This document shows, in pieces, positions 16,040-24,442 of a DNA stretch of 34,385 nucleotides (position 1 is the stretch's first letter; every line of letters begins with the position of its first letter). The notes beneath the pieces are model-generated. The model did no database searches. It had not been told where the DNA came from and saw only the letters and a list, made by a program, of their open reading frames with translations. Made by a program: the position numbers and the translations under genes. Source of the stretch: Deltaproteobacteria bacterium (GTDB lineage: Bacteria > Bdellovibrionota_B > Oligoflexia > Oligoflexales > Bog-1112); the NCBI GenBank assembly GCA_947466225.1, contig CANIBL010000024.1, forward strand, positions 1 through 34,385. The letters run 5' to 3'.

Positions 16040-16969
16040 CTACGGACCTATTGCGCAAAGCGCTTGAAATGCCGGGGAAAGAATCCCCGGCATGCAGAGT
16101 GTTTTGGGGAAATTTTGGGCTGATATATCGATAGATGTCAAAGCAGGAAGGCCAAAGAGATATTGATAATCTTTTGCTGGATTGTTTTGGATATGCAACG
16201 TTTGTAGCTGGGTAAGAATGCGGATAAATTGTGTGCTTTGCAGTTCATTATTGGATACATCAAGTGATTGCAATGTGGTCAGATAGGTGATGGCGGATGG
16301 ATCCGATATTTGATTGTGGGAGAGATTGAGGTCGGTAAGAGAGGTGAGTCCTATCAGCGGGACAATATTGACCAAATTTTGGTTGGAGAGATCCAGTTTT
16401 TGTGTTGTAGATAATGCCGTAAAAGAGGTTTGGCAAGTAGATTGTCCTATCGCTTTTTCAATAGCTTTTACCGTGTTTTTTGCCTCAATTGATAGGGCGT
16501 GACTGATACAAAAGCGATAGTAGTTTCGTATTTTTTTTGCCTCTACACAGGTGAGGCCATCCCATTGTAGATCTGCATCACATTGGGTAGGTTTTTCTTC
16601 AGTTGGAGCATAACATTCGTCGTTGCCCCAAAAATACCCTGTTCCTTGAGTTAAACAATTTTCTCGATCTAGGGCCAGTTTGTTTACGCATGCCATGGTG
16701 GCATTATCCCAGGCTTGGGTATTGTCTTTTGCACAATCCGTTTTTTTCTTTTCTACCACGGCAGGATCATAGCAAATTTCATGTTGAAAGACGTAATTGG
16801 GCCCTTTCGCCAAACAGGTTTGCAGCCGGCTTTTAATAGCAGAGTTTGATTGATCCAAATAAAATGCGGATCCTGTTGTGGAAGAAGGGTTTTTCTTACA
16901 GGAGAGACCTAGTATAAGAAAAAACCCGACAGATATGATGCTATTTATTCGTGAAAGTGAAAACGCCAT
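16040..16969 (-). CDS. Leucine-rich-repeat lipoprotein with Cys-rich N-terminal half
   Basis: 309 aa. The signal peptide ends in a lipobox (LILGLSC, Cys24), so it should be anchored in a membrane. Residues about 45-150 hold repeated short cysteine modules (ENCLTQGTGYFWGNDECYAP; TQCDADLQWDGLTCVEA; TDCAKDNTQAWDNATMACV). Residues about 185-290 hold at least four leucine-rich repeats of the internalin-like 22-residue type (LTDLNLSHNQISD, LQSLDVSNNELQ, LQTLHIQNNPAKD), a protein-binding fold. The start has GAGGGATGGG upstream and overlaps the end of the cyclase gene by 29 bp, so both genes form one operon. A ligand- or protein-binding partner at the cell envelope is inferred; its target is unknown. 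Confidence 0.82.
   Translation of the reverse strand: MAFSLSRINSIISVGFFLILGLSCKKNPSSTTGSAFYLDQSNSAIKSRLQTCLAKGPNYVFQHEICYDPAVVEKKKTDCAKDNTQAWDNATMACVNKLALDRENCLTQGTGYFWGNDECYAPTEEKPTQCDADLQWDGLTCVEAKKIRNYYRFCISHALSIEAKNTVKAIEKAIGQSTCQTSFTALSTTQKLDLSNQNLVNIVPLIGLTSLTDLNLSHNQISDPSAITYLTTLQSLDVSNNELQSTQFIRILTQLQTLHIQNNPAKDYQYLFGLPALTSIDISAQNFPKTLCMPGILSPAFQALCAIGP
16069..16093. terminator. Perfect 10-bp hairpin, possible clpA terminator
   Basis: ATGCCGGGGA (16069-16078) pairs perfectly with TCCCCGGCAT (16084-16093) over a 5-base loop. It lies within the last codons of the LRR gene and 80 bp past the clpA stop. On the plus strand GCAGAGTGTTTT follows. A role as terminator is possible but the T run is poor. 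Confidence 0.35.
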
Positions 16970-19280
16970 CCCATCCCTCTATAACTTCGAGTGCAGAATA
17001 TTTTTCAATTCGTTCTAGATACATCAAACTCGGCCCATCTTCTGGAAAAATCGTGAGGCATTGATGGAATTTATTTCGTGCTTCTGACCACTTTTGCTCT
17101 CGATATAATATGCGTCCTTCGGAAAAGATATCGATCAACTCTAAAATATCAGAACGATTGGGTAACATATCAGGTCGAAGCAGTTGGTGGATTTTTACCG
17201 GTTTATTTTTTCCTTTTACGCGAATGTCATCCAATTCTCGTACCAAATGGTGAGGTTTTTCCAATTTTTGTACGGTAAACTCGCTGGCGATGATTTGCAC
17301 CCCATATTCTTTTGTCAAATTTTCGAGTCTAGAACCGAGGTTTACCGCGTCTCCCATAACCGTATAGCAAAATCGTTCTTCGGACCCCATATTTCCCACC
17401 GACATGGATCCAGTATTTAACCCAATTCCTATCTCACAAGGGGGAAATCCTTTTGCTGAAAAGACTTGTTGCAGCTTCTCCAAAGCCGACAGCATTTCAA
17501 TTGCCGCATCGGCTGCAACATCAGCTTGATTGGGAATGGGCAAAGGGGCCCCCCAAAATGCCATCATGGAATCTCCAATGTATTTATCGAGAACGCCTCC
17601 ACTTTTGAGCACAATTTTTGTCATCGCGGTAAAGTAGTCATTCATAAATTCACACAATTGTTCTGGAGAAAGCGCCTCTGAAATTGTGGTGAACCCCCGC
17701 ACGTCGGAGAAAAAGATGGTGAGTTCTTTTTTCTCCCCCCCTAATTGTAGCATATCGGGTTGTTCGAGTACCTGTTGGATAACTTCTGGGCTTAGGTAGT
17801 GCGAAAATGCCCCTCGTATCTTTTTCTTCTCTCGCTCTTCTGTGGTGTACTTGTATAGGGTAATCCCAGTGAATAGGGAGATGATCTCAAAAATGGGCAT
17901 TCCCATATAGGCCCAAATACCTTTTTGGAAAACAAAATACCAATCAAAATACCCATATCCAATGAGAAACAAGAGCATCAAAAGACCTGATACCAACGCT
18001 CGCGTAAAGAAGATGATGGGTGGAAACAAGAGACCAATCAAGAGGATAATGAGAAGTTCTAAGCTATAGATGGATTTAGGACGTTGCATGAAGGTTTCGT
18101 TAAGAATATTATCCAGTGCAGAGGCATGATTTTCTACTCCATCTAATGTAGAGTCGAAGGGGTTGGGGCGTTGGTCGTTGATGCCAATTGCTGTCATTCC
18201 GACCAAGAGAGTACTGCCTTGCAAGGCCTTTTTTTCCTTTGTGGTAAAAGTCTCATGGTAGGCATCGGCTAAACTGTAGTGGCGAAATGTCATAGAAGGA
18301 CCATGGTGGTTGGCAAGTACGCGCCCTTCTCCAAATGGGTCAAGGGGGATTTTGAGGCTTTTGGATTCATCTTGCCTCCTCACCAATTCAAGTGCTTCTA
18401 CCCCAAAACGATCAAAGGTGACCAAAATTTCTGCATCCAACATCTCTGCAGCCATTTTGAGGGAAAGGGAAGGCATCACTTTGTTGTTGATAATTTTGAC
18501 TTGGGTGATCCATCGGACGATGGCATCAGCATCAGGGGCATTGGTAAAGAATCCATATTGCATATCAGGCTGGGTGATATCTGGGGTGTTGGTTACCAGG
18601 CCTTTGGCTTGCAAAAAGGCAGGAAATTCCGCCAGAGTTTGATTTTTAGGGAGAATCACGGCAGAAATTTCCGACGATTTCATGTCCTCTAGGCCCGAAA
18701 ATGGATGCAGGCTTCGTCCCCCATTTTTTATTTCTTCTTCATGCTCAAAATAGAAATATCCCAAGACTACATGGTGGAAATCATGAAGGCCTTTTATCAA
18801 GAGTAGATCTCCTGGGGCTGTTTTTTCAAATTTGTGGATATCTTCCCACGCTTGTTTTCTTTCTTTGGCATGAGGAGAATGGAGCTTTTCTAGCTGGGGA
18901 TGCAGATCTTGAATGTTGGCTTTTTCTGTTTCTGCAAACACCGCATCAAATCCAATCAATCGAACCCCGTATTTTTGTAAATTTTGTAAGGCTTTTCCAT
19001 AGTAGCGACGAGAAAAGGGCCAACGACCAAAACTTTGTACCGTTTTCTCATCAATTGCCAAAATACCGATATTGGATTTGGGTTTCTGTACGCCTCGAAT
19101 TTTAAATTTTAGGTCTAAAATTTTGGTCTCGATGGTGGAAATCACATCTTGCTTGCGTCCAAAGTGGGGATAATGCTGAAATAGTACGTGCCAGCAGCTG
19201 AATACAAAAAGTAGGCATGCAAGGGAAATTCCACCAAAGTTTTGCATCCATTTTTTTACGAAAGATTTCTTTGTCTTCAT
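16941..19280 (-). CDS. CHASE2-domain class III adenylate cyclase
   Basis: 779 aa from ATG 19280, which has AGAGGAA upstream; the longer open frame to 19550 runs back through the divergent promoter region. Order: N-terminal membrane segment (about 15-35), a periplasmic CHASE2 sensor (about 45-410, with ILAIDEKTVQSFGRWPFSR and GFDAVFAE), and three membrane segments (about 425-515). A class III cyclase domain follows (about 555-735). FFSDVRGFTTISE gives the first metal Asp, then KYIGDSMMAFWG supplies the Lys and second Asp. YTVMGDAVNLGSRLE has Thr where the adenine-binding Asp/Thr lies, so ATP is the likely substrate. A TPR-like tail follows. It probably makes cAMP in response to an envelope signal. 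Confidence 0.93.
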   Translation of the reverse strand: MKTKKSFVKKWMQNFGGISLACLLFVFSCWHVLFQHYPHFGRKQDVISTIETKILDLKFKIRGVQKPKSNIGILAIDEKTVQSFGRWPFSRRYYGKALQNLQKYGVRLIGFDAVFAETEKANIQDLHPQLEKLHSPHAKERKQAWEDIHKFEKTAPGDLLLIKGLHDFHHVVLGYFYFEHEEEIKNGGRSLHPFSGLEDMKSSEISAVILPKNQTLAEFPAFLQAKGLVTNTPDITQPDMQYGFFTNAPDADAIVRWITQVKIINNKVMPSLSLKMAAEMLDAEILVTFDRFGVEALELVRRQDESKSLKIPLDPFGEGRVLANHHGPSMTFRHYSLADAYHETFTTKEKKALQGSTLLVGMTAIGINDQRPNPFDSTLDGVENHASALDNILNETFMQRPKSIYSLELLIILLIGLLFPPIIFFTRALVSGLLMLLFLIGYGYFDWYFVFQKGIWAYMGMPIFEIISLFTGITLYKYTTEEREKKKIRGAFSHYLSPEVIQQVLEQPDMLQLGGEKKELTIFFSDVRGFTTISEALSPEQLCEFMNDYFTAMTKIVLKSGGVLDKYIGDSMMAFWGAPLPIPNQADVAADAAIEMLSALEKLQQVFSAKGFPPCEIGIGLNTGSMSVGNMGSEERFCYTVMGDAVNLGSRLENLTKEYGVQIIASEFTVQKLEKPHHLVRELDDIRVKGKNKPVKIHQLLRPDMLPNRSDILELIDIFSEGRILYREQKWSEARNKFHQCLTIFPEDGPSLMYLERIEKYSALEVIEGWDGVFTFTNK

Positions 19281-19395
19281 ACAACATTCCTCTTGTACTG
19301 ATTCGACGGAATGAGGGTGGAATTCAATTGGAAAAAATTGCCTATGGAAAATTTTGCATACTCTTCCGATGGCCTTCATCGAAAGGGGATTCACC

Positions 19396-20619
19396 ATGGA
19401 AACCCGAATTTGGACTGTGTTTTTTGGTATGTTTGTTGCGGCACACTGTCTTGCAGACCCTTTTCCGAATAATACGGAATCGGTGCGTCCTTTAGGAATG
19501 GGGGGGGCTTTTACCGCGGTCGCCAATGATGCCAATAGCGTATGGACCAATCCAGCTGGTATCGCAAAAATTCGGAAAAATCGCGATATTCATCGCTATC
19601 ATCTTATTACCATTCCAAATTTGGTTGTGGGAGGAAATCAAGCCGGGCTGGCATTTGCAAATGCAATTTATACTTCATCTGCTTCTGGGACTGCCTCAAA
19701 AGTAAGCCAAGCAGCAGATCAGAATAAGGGATCGGATCAATCGCTGCTCGCATTTGCAGGTTTTAATCCCGTGGTCTTTTTTGAACCTTCTCGTGGAATC
19801 CCCATGGAAGCTGGCTTGTACTTTCACAATCGATTATCCGTAAAAATTCCAGGCGACTCCACGAAAAAAAGTGAAGTTTCTTCCCTGCAAGATGTGGGAG
19901 CCCAGTTTGGATATGCCTATCAATCTCTTACCAATCGGTTCAATGCAGGGATTCAAACCCGGGTTTTTTCTCGGTCTGACTATTCCGATATAGTAGACAC
20001 TGAAATGCTGGGGGATCACAAAAAGCTGGAGAGTCGCATTCAGCAGGATGGAAATATAGGAACTGGGGTTGCGGTAGATCTAGGTTGGATGTGGACGCTC
20101 GCTGATTTTTGGCTTCCCACCATTGGCATGGCGATGCTGAATGCGCCCCTCGGTTGTCGGGCGGAGTACTACAATCCCTATGCAGAAAAGCGTCAGCAAG
20201 TCTGTGGGACAAAAATGGCTGGATCTGTGGTGAATCCCGAGTCTCCTGCCTTGCTAGACCCAACCGACCTGCGAGTTGGGGTTTCTATTACTCCGCGTCT
20301 GACCCATAGCACATCCTTGCGTTTTGCTTTTGATTTGCAACACCTCTACTTTACCGACGGTACCCACTACTATGGGTTGTCAGGTATCGATGCGCAAAAG
20401 CAGGTGCATGCGGGGATGGAATTCTTGTGGGGCAATCCCATGCTGCGAAATGCTTTTTCTCTTCGACTTGGATATAACGGAGGATTTTTAACCTCAGGAT
20501 GCAGCGTGCGAGTGGCATCTACGGTAGTTGAACTGGCTACGTACGGCACGGATGTTTCTGTCACCTCCTCGCCGAAGGAGGATCGTCGCACGGCTTTGAG
20601 TTTGTCTGTGGAATTTTAA
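19396..20619 (+). CDS. Outer-membrane beta-barrel protein (PorV/FadL-like fold)
   Basis: 407 aa. AAAGGGG precedes ATG 19396; a longer frame to 19354 lacks a signal at its front. The signal peptide METRIWTVFFGMFVAAHCLA is followed by RPLGMGGAFTAVANDANSVWTNPAGIA. That mature N-terminal motif is shared by FadL/OMPP1, PorV/PorQ and TraF-type outer-membrane proteins. The rest shows alternating strands, and the chain ends in SLSVEF, an aromatic C-terminal residue as usual for barrels inserted by BamA. A small disulphide loop may form in the middle (LGCRAEYYNPY...QQVCGTK). A G8 run (19500-19507) lies at codons 35-38. Transport of hydrophobic molecules or a secretion role are both possible. Confidence 0.83.
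   Translation: METRIWTVFFGMFVAAHCLADPFPNNTESVRPLGMGGAFTAVANDANSVWTNPAGIAKIRKNRDIHRYHLITIPNLVVGGNQAGLAFANAIYTSSASGTASKVSQAADQNKGSDQSLLAFAGFNPVVFFEPSRGIPMEAGLYFHNRLSVKIPGDSTKKSEVSSLQDVGAQFGYAYQSLTNRFNAGIQTRVFSRSDYSDIVDTEMLGDHKKLESRIQQDGNIGTGVAVDLGWMWTLADFWLPTIGMAMLNAPLGCRAEYYNPYAEKRQQVCGTKMAGSVVNPESPALLDPTDLRVGVSITPRLTHSTSLRFAFDLQHLYFTDGTHYYGLSGIDAQKQVHAGMEFLWGNPMLRNAFSLRLGYNGGFLTSGCSVRVASTVVELATYGTDVSVTSSPKEDRRTALSLSVEF
19500..19507 (+). repeat. G8 homopolymer in the outer-membrane protein gene
   Basis: Eight G in a row, just after the signal-peptide codons, inside the conserved LGMGGAF motif. The frame is open as given. Confidence 0.8.
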
Positions 20620-20827
20620 CTCCAATAAAATGAAAGATCCGAGTCTGCCAAAGACCTTATAAGCATTGCCTGTAGGCTGCTGAAACATGTAATAAAAAGC
20701 AATAAAATCGAAGTATTATCAATTGTTAGTTGACGTTTCCGATAGGGTAGCGTTTGTTGATGGTCTATTAAAGGGTGCCTAATTCAGGACACCAAAATGG
20801 CCGTGTTTATTCCGGAGAAAGACCCTG

Positions 20828-22027
20828 ATGAGAAAAGCGCTATATCTGTCATTTTTACTTTTTTATGGTTATGCTGGGTTCGCTCAAGATTTCCCGGTAA
20901 CCCCCCCCCCACCTCCCAGAAATTCGGTGCTGCAAGTATTACAAACGTTGACTCCTTCCCGGCGAGGCACAACAAAAAGCGTCGTTGGAGAAAATGGCCC
21001 TTCCAGTTTGCCTCTGAGTCTAAGGGCAGTACGCATACAGCGTAATGCAGCTGGTACTGAGGGCAACATTTGCACAGACGATCCTGACTCTTGTCTGGGT
21101 TTTCGGGTGCTTGAATCCTTAGGGAAAGGCTCCTATGGTGAGGTCCGCCAGTGGGAGTTCACTGCATCAGATGAATCTACTGATGAATCTACCGTTAGCC
21201 TTGCTGTGAAATCGAGTCTATCTAGCGGGGCTTCTGTTAATGAAAACACGAAACTAATTATTATGAAATTGCGTAATTTACATTACAGCGATCTTCTGGG
21301 AAGAGTGTATGTGAACATCCCAACACATATTTTTGTATTGGAAGATGAAAGCGGCCCCCCTAGCCCTCCTTTCATTGGGTTACCATATGCCCGCCATGGG
21401 GATTTGAGTCGCTATAAAGCTAGAATAAAGAGGGAAGGGAAGCAGCTTTCTCTGCAAGAAATTATTCGTGTTCTTTGTCAAGTAATACTTGGGCTAGATG
21501 CACTGCATTCGGAAAAATGCGGGATCATTCATCATGATATAAAGCCAGAGAATATATTGATATCAAAAGTTACCTCAGAAGGAAAAATTGTAGAAATTTC
21601 CATCACAGACCATGATAGAGGTTGTCCAACCTCAGAAATCAAGCAAAAAAAGAATCAAGGTACAGTTAAATACATGGCGCCTGAAAAAATATCCAATGAT
21701 TCGAATACACCGGAGGTAGATTTGTTTTCTGTTGGTATCACTGGACTGTCCTTGATGGATGAGGATGACATTTTTTACCAAGAAACGGATGGTGAAATAC
21801 TTATTTTCCAGGTAGCTAGGATGTATCGGGCTCGGTTTTTTACACCCTATGAGACTGCATTGGGGGAGAGAATTAAAGAGGCTGCAACCGAAGAAGAACG
21901 CCACAGATTAGCGTTCATCGCAGAGTATATCTTGCCCCTGGTCGATCCCACTCCTACCGTCAGATCCGAAGCTGCATTGCGCCTGGTGGAGGATCATTTT
22001 TCTTCAGCAGCTACCTCTACTCCATGA
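20828..22027 (+). CDS. Exported Hanks-type (Ser/Thr) protein kinase
   Basis: 399 aa. The N-terminus MRKALYLSFLLFYGYAGFAQ reads as a cleavable signal peptide, followed by a proline stretch coded by a C10 run. The kinase domain spans about 92-385: glycine loop GKGSYGEV (99-106), ATP lysine K128 in LAVK, catalytic HHDIKPEN (H235-N242, D237) and APE as YMAPEKIS. The metal-binding DFG is changed to D261-H-D, which keeps the Asp. No second membrane segment or PASTA sensor is seen, so the whole enzyme should leave the cytoplasm. That is unlike the usual bacterial membrane-anchored kinases with the catalytic domain inside. GGAG about 10 bases before the ATG is a moderate ribosome-binding site. A role on envelope or foreign-cell targets is inference. 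Confidence 0.88.
   Translation: MRKALYLSFLLFYGYAGFAQDFPVTPPPPPRNSVLQVLQTLTPSRRGTTKSVVGENGPSSLPLSLRAVRIQRNAAGTEGNICTDDPDSCLGFRVLESLGKGSYGEVRQWEFTASDESTDESTVSLAVKSSLSSGASVNENTKLIIMKLRNLHYSDLLGRVYVNIPTHIFVLEDESGPPSPPFIGLPYARHGDLSRYKARIKREGKQLSLQEIIRVLCQVILGLDALHSEKCGIIHHDIKPENILISKVTSEGKIVEISITDHDRGCPTSEIKQKKNQGTVKYMAPEKISNDSNTPEVDLFSVGITGLSLMDEDDIFYQETDGEILIFQVARMYRARFFTPYETALGERIKEAATEEERHRLAFIAEYILPLVDPTPTVRSEAALRLVEDHFSSAATSTP
20901..20910 (+). repeat. C10 homopolymer after the kinase signal peptide
   Basis: Ten C in a row at codons 25-28, the longest homopolymer noticed in the window. The open frame requires exactly this length (mod 3); slippage would stop the kinase before its catalytic domain. 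Confidence 0.85.
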
Positions 22028-22171
22028 TTACGCGAGATGGGAGAGTCTTTTCAAAGACAGATGCACAATTTTCCAAACTGTAGAAAAGTCATCCACACCT
22101 TTGATGGTGCCACGTCGGATGGCTGAGGAGTCCAGAAGCTTCTTTGCTCAAATCTTCTATGCGGCTTATTT

Positions 22172-23290
22172 TCAAACAAAATCTGTCAAAGTTGAGCTGG
22201 GTTTTCGCTGTAAGAGTTTCCACAGCGCATTTATCTGTTCGTGTGTATGATCAGCATGCAAACAGACTCGAATGCGTTCTGTCCCCTGTTGTACTGTTGG
22301 ACTCACAATAGGTACCACCCAAAAGCCCTGTTGTTGTACCTGCTGCGTCCATGCTTGAACCGAGAGGCCCATCGGAGGGAAAAAGCTCACAATGGGGGTT
22401 GTCACTTGGGCATGTAGCATATTCGAATGCAGCTGTACGATGCGATGTCCCTCAGTTTGTAGCTGGTGTAGTCGGTATGCAATGACCTGCTGTAATATAG
22501 GGCTCATCCCTGTGGTGTAGATAAAAGAGGGGCAGAAGTTCACCACCATCTCACGCAAAAGAGTTGACCCCACTACCACCGCACCTTGACAGCCTAGTGC
22601 TTTACCCAGAGGGTAGATGCGAGCCAAGCATCGAGCTGCAACGCCCTCGTCTACGCTGAGACCGCGCCCAGTACCGAGAGTGCCCAGTGCATGAGCCTCA
22701 TCTACCACCATATGTGCATCATAGAGCTCTGCCAATTTCACCATTTTTTCCAAGGGGGCCATATCTCCATCCATGGAGTACAAGCTCTCTACCACAAGTA
22801 AAATGGCTTGATGGGGCTTGCGATGCTTGTGCAACCGCAGCAATTTTTTTTCTAGATATTCCAAGTCGTTGTGGCGAAAGTAGTAGAGTGAAGCACGACT
22901 CAAACGACAACCGGCTTTTAATGAAGCATGAGCTGCTTCATCCACCAAAAGGATATCGTCTCGCTGGCATAAGGCTGAGAAAATCCCGCTATTAAGGGCA
23001 TACCCAGAGGCAAAAAGTAGGGCGCATTCTCCCTCTAAATAGGTAGCCCACTGCGCCTCGAGTGCTTCCGTTGTCTCGCAGTTGCCAGTAAGCAATCGAC
23101 TCCCGGTTGTACCAGAATACGAAGGCGTCTGGAAAAGCCACTCCGGCAAGGGGTCACGCGCCAACCCAAGATAATCGTTGGAGGCGAAATCGATGCCTCG
23201 ATGGGCTGTGAGGGGGAGTCGACGCAAGGTACCTGTTTTTCGACGGTCCTCCAGTTGTACGCGCCATCTCTCAGTGAGGTGTGGCAGCAT
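22172..23290 (-). CDS. bioF: 8-amino-7-oxononanoate synthase
   Basis: 372 aa from ATG 23290. It condenses pimeloyl thioester with L-alanine to KAPA, the first step of biotin ring assembly, using pyridoxal phosphate. Seen: DFASNDYLGLA near the start, GSRLLTGNCETTEALE, DEAAHASL, VVDEAHALGTLGTGRGL (PLP-ring Asp and His) and YPLGKALGCQGA with the Schiff-base lysine. A TTG start at 23308 is possible, but neither start has a clear ribosome-binding site. The gene overlaps the 3' end of bioB by 20 bases, so translation is probably coupled. Converges on the exported kinase gene with a 144-bp gap that shows only a short GTCTTTTCAAAGAC palindrome. Confidence 0.94.
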   Translation of the reverse strand: MLPHLTERWRVQLEDRRKTGTLRRLPLTAHRGIDFASNDYLGLARDPLPEWLFQTPSYSGTTGSRLLTGNCETTEALEAQWATYLEGECALLFASGYALNSGIFSALCQRDDILLVDEAAHASLKAGCRLSRASLYYFRHNDLEYLEKKLLRLHKHRKPHQAILLVVESLYSMDGDMAPLEKMVKLAELYDAHMVVDEAHALGTLGTGRGLSVDEGVAARCLARIYPLGKALGCQGAVVVGSTLLREMVVNFCPSFIYTTGMSPILQQVIAYRLHQLQTEGHRIVQLHSNMLHAQVTTPIVSFFPPMGLSVQAWTQQVQQQGFWVVPIVSPTVQQGTERIRVCLHADHTHEQINALWKLLQRKPSSTLTDFV

Positions 23291-24248
23291 GGGAACCACA
23301 GGAGGCAAAAGGCGCTTTGGAGGTCAGTCCCAAATGGGCAAACATGCGATGGTCCTCTTCAGGGAGGGGATTTCCAATCGTGAGAAGTTTTTCGCCGATG
23401 AAGATCGAGTTCGCCCCCGCCAGAAAGCAGAGGGTTTGTTCTTCCAGCGTGCGCTTTTCTCGACCAGCAGACATGCGAATCATCGCAGTAGGAAAAACGA
23501 GGCGAGTGGTGGCAATCATGCGCAGCAGCTCCCAAATGGAGATGGGCTCTTGATCTGCCAGCGGCGTTCCTTCTACGGCGTACAGTGTATTGATAGGGAT
23601 CGACTCTGGCGGGGCCTCTAGCTGGCTGAGAGCCAACAGGAATCGAATCCGGTCTTCCTCTGTTTCCCCTAGGCCTAAAATTCCGCCGCAACAGACCTGT
23701 AAGTTAGCCTTTTTCACATGAGAAAGGGTGCGTACGCGATCCTCAAACTGTCGCGTAGAGATAATTTTGCTGTAATGAGAGGGGGATGTATCAAGGTTGT
23801 GATTGTAGGCATGTAAGCCGGCTTCTTTGAGGCGCTGGGCTTGGGATTCTGTTAGGAGGCCCAAGGTGCAACAGGTTTCCATACCCAATGATTTGATATC
23901 TCGTACCATCTCAATGACGCGATCAAACTGTTCGTTATCTTTAACTTCGCGCCAGGCCGCCCCCAAACACACTCGCGAGGCCCCCATGGCTTTGGCTTGT
24001 ACAGCGCGATCGCGCACTTCTTCGCGAGACATCAAAGCATGCTTTTTGAGGCCCGTATTGTATCGCGCTGATTGGGGGCAGTAGTGACAGTCCTCCGGGC
24101 ACCCCCCTGTTTTCACGGAAACAAGATGATTTACCTGAATTTCTCCTGGGTTGAAGTATTTCTGGTGCACATGAGCTGCTTCAAACATCAGACTGAGGAG
24201 GTCGCGATGATACAAAGCTGATATGCTATCAAAGGTCCATTGAGTCAT
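23271..24248 (-). CDS. bioB: Biotin synthase
   Basis: 325 aa. Radical SAM enzyme that inserts sulphur into dethiobiotin. The [4Fe-4S] motif is C50-x3-C54-x2-C57 (GGCPEDCHYCPQS). VCLGAAWR, YNHNLDTSPSHY and the SAGRE arginine motif mark BioB and the second cluster. It leads a bioB-bioF operon; bioA, bioC, bioD and bioH are not in the window. GGAG lies 10 bases before the ATG within the loop of a predicted leader hairpin. The leader also holds a 12-bp palindrome, and element B lies 195 bp upstream. Length and motifs are normal. Confidence 0.96.
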   Translation of the reverse strand: MTQWTFDSISALYHRDLLSLMFEAAHVHQKYFNPGEIQVNHLVSVKTGGCPEDCHYCPQSARYNTGLKKHALMSREEVRDRAVQAKAMGASRVCLGAAWREVKDNEQFDRVIEMVRDIKSLGMETCCTLGLLTESQAQRLKEAGLHAYNHNLDTSPSHYSKIISTRQFEDRVRTLSHVKKANLQVCCGGILGLGETEEDRIRFLLALSQLEAPPESIPINTLYAVEGTPLADQEPISIWELLRMIATTRLVFPTAMIRMSAGREKRTLEEQTLCFLAGANSIFIGEKLLTIGNPLPEEDHRMFAHLGLTSKAPFASCGSHAATPH

Positions 24249-24292
24249 GGGATGAAGTCTCCGTCATCCCCAGGCCGAGGGCCGTCGGGGAT
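24249..24292 (-). promoter_or_regulatory. bioB leader with two mutually exclusive hairpins
   Basis: Reading the bioB mRNA, hairpin I pairs ATCCCC with GGGGAT (24287-24292 with 24266-24271) and encloses GGCC-CTC-GGCC. Hairpin II pairs GGGATGA with TCATCCC (24264-24270 with 24249-24255), has the GGAG ribosome-binding site in its loop and ends at the base before ATG. The shared segment lets only one form at a time. Confidence 0.45.
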
Positions 24293-24391
24293 CTCCTTAT
24301 CGGGAGTATGGGATTATGTTGGGGTGCCTTTCGAAGCATATCCATTTTCCCTCGAGAAAGAAAGAACGGCGTACAGCAGCTTTGCCTTCAC

Positions 24392-24420
24392 TTTCCGCGG
24401 AAATTCCCCTATGGTAGGGG
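24392..24420. promoter_or_regulatory. 12-bp palindrome and adjacent hairpin upstream of bioB
   Basis: TTTCCGCGGAAA (24392-24403) is a perfect palindrome of operator type. Two bases on, CCCCTA-TGG-TAGGGG (24406-24420) forms a 6-bp hairpin followed on the plus strand by CTTGTTTT, which is terminator-like. It lies between the bioB leader and element B. Which role applies is unknown. Confidence 0.35.
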
Positions 24421-24442
24421 CTTGTTTTGGTTGGCTGGGATG

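Noticed and set aside
19281-19550. Longer start of the cyclase gene
   Set aside because: It would run through the promoter region and the start of the divergent outer-membrane gene; ATG 19280 has a ribosome-binding site and is followed by a membrane segment.
20797-21045. Open frame overlapping the exported kinase start
   Set aside because: It is the shifted frame across the C10 tract and lacks a signal peptide or family likeness.
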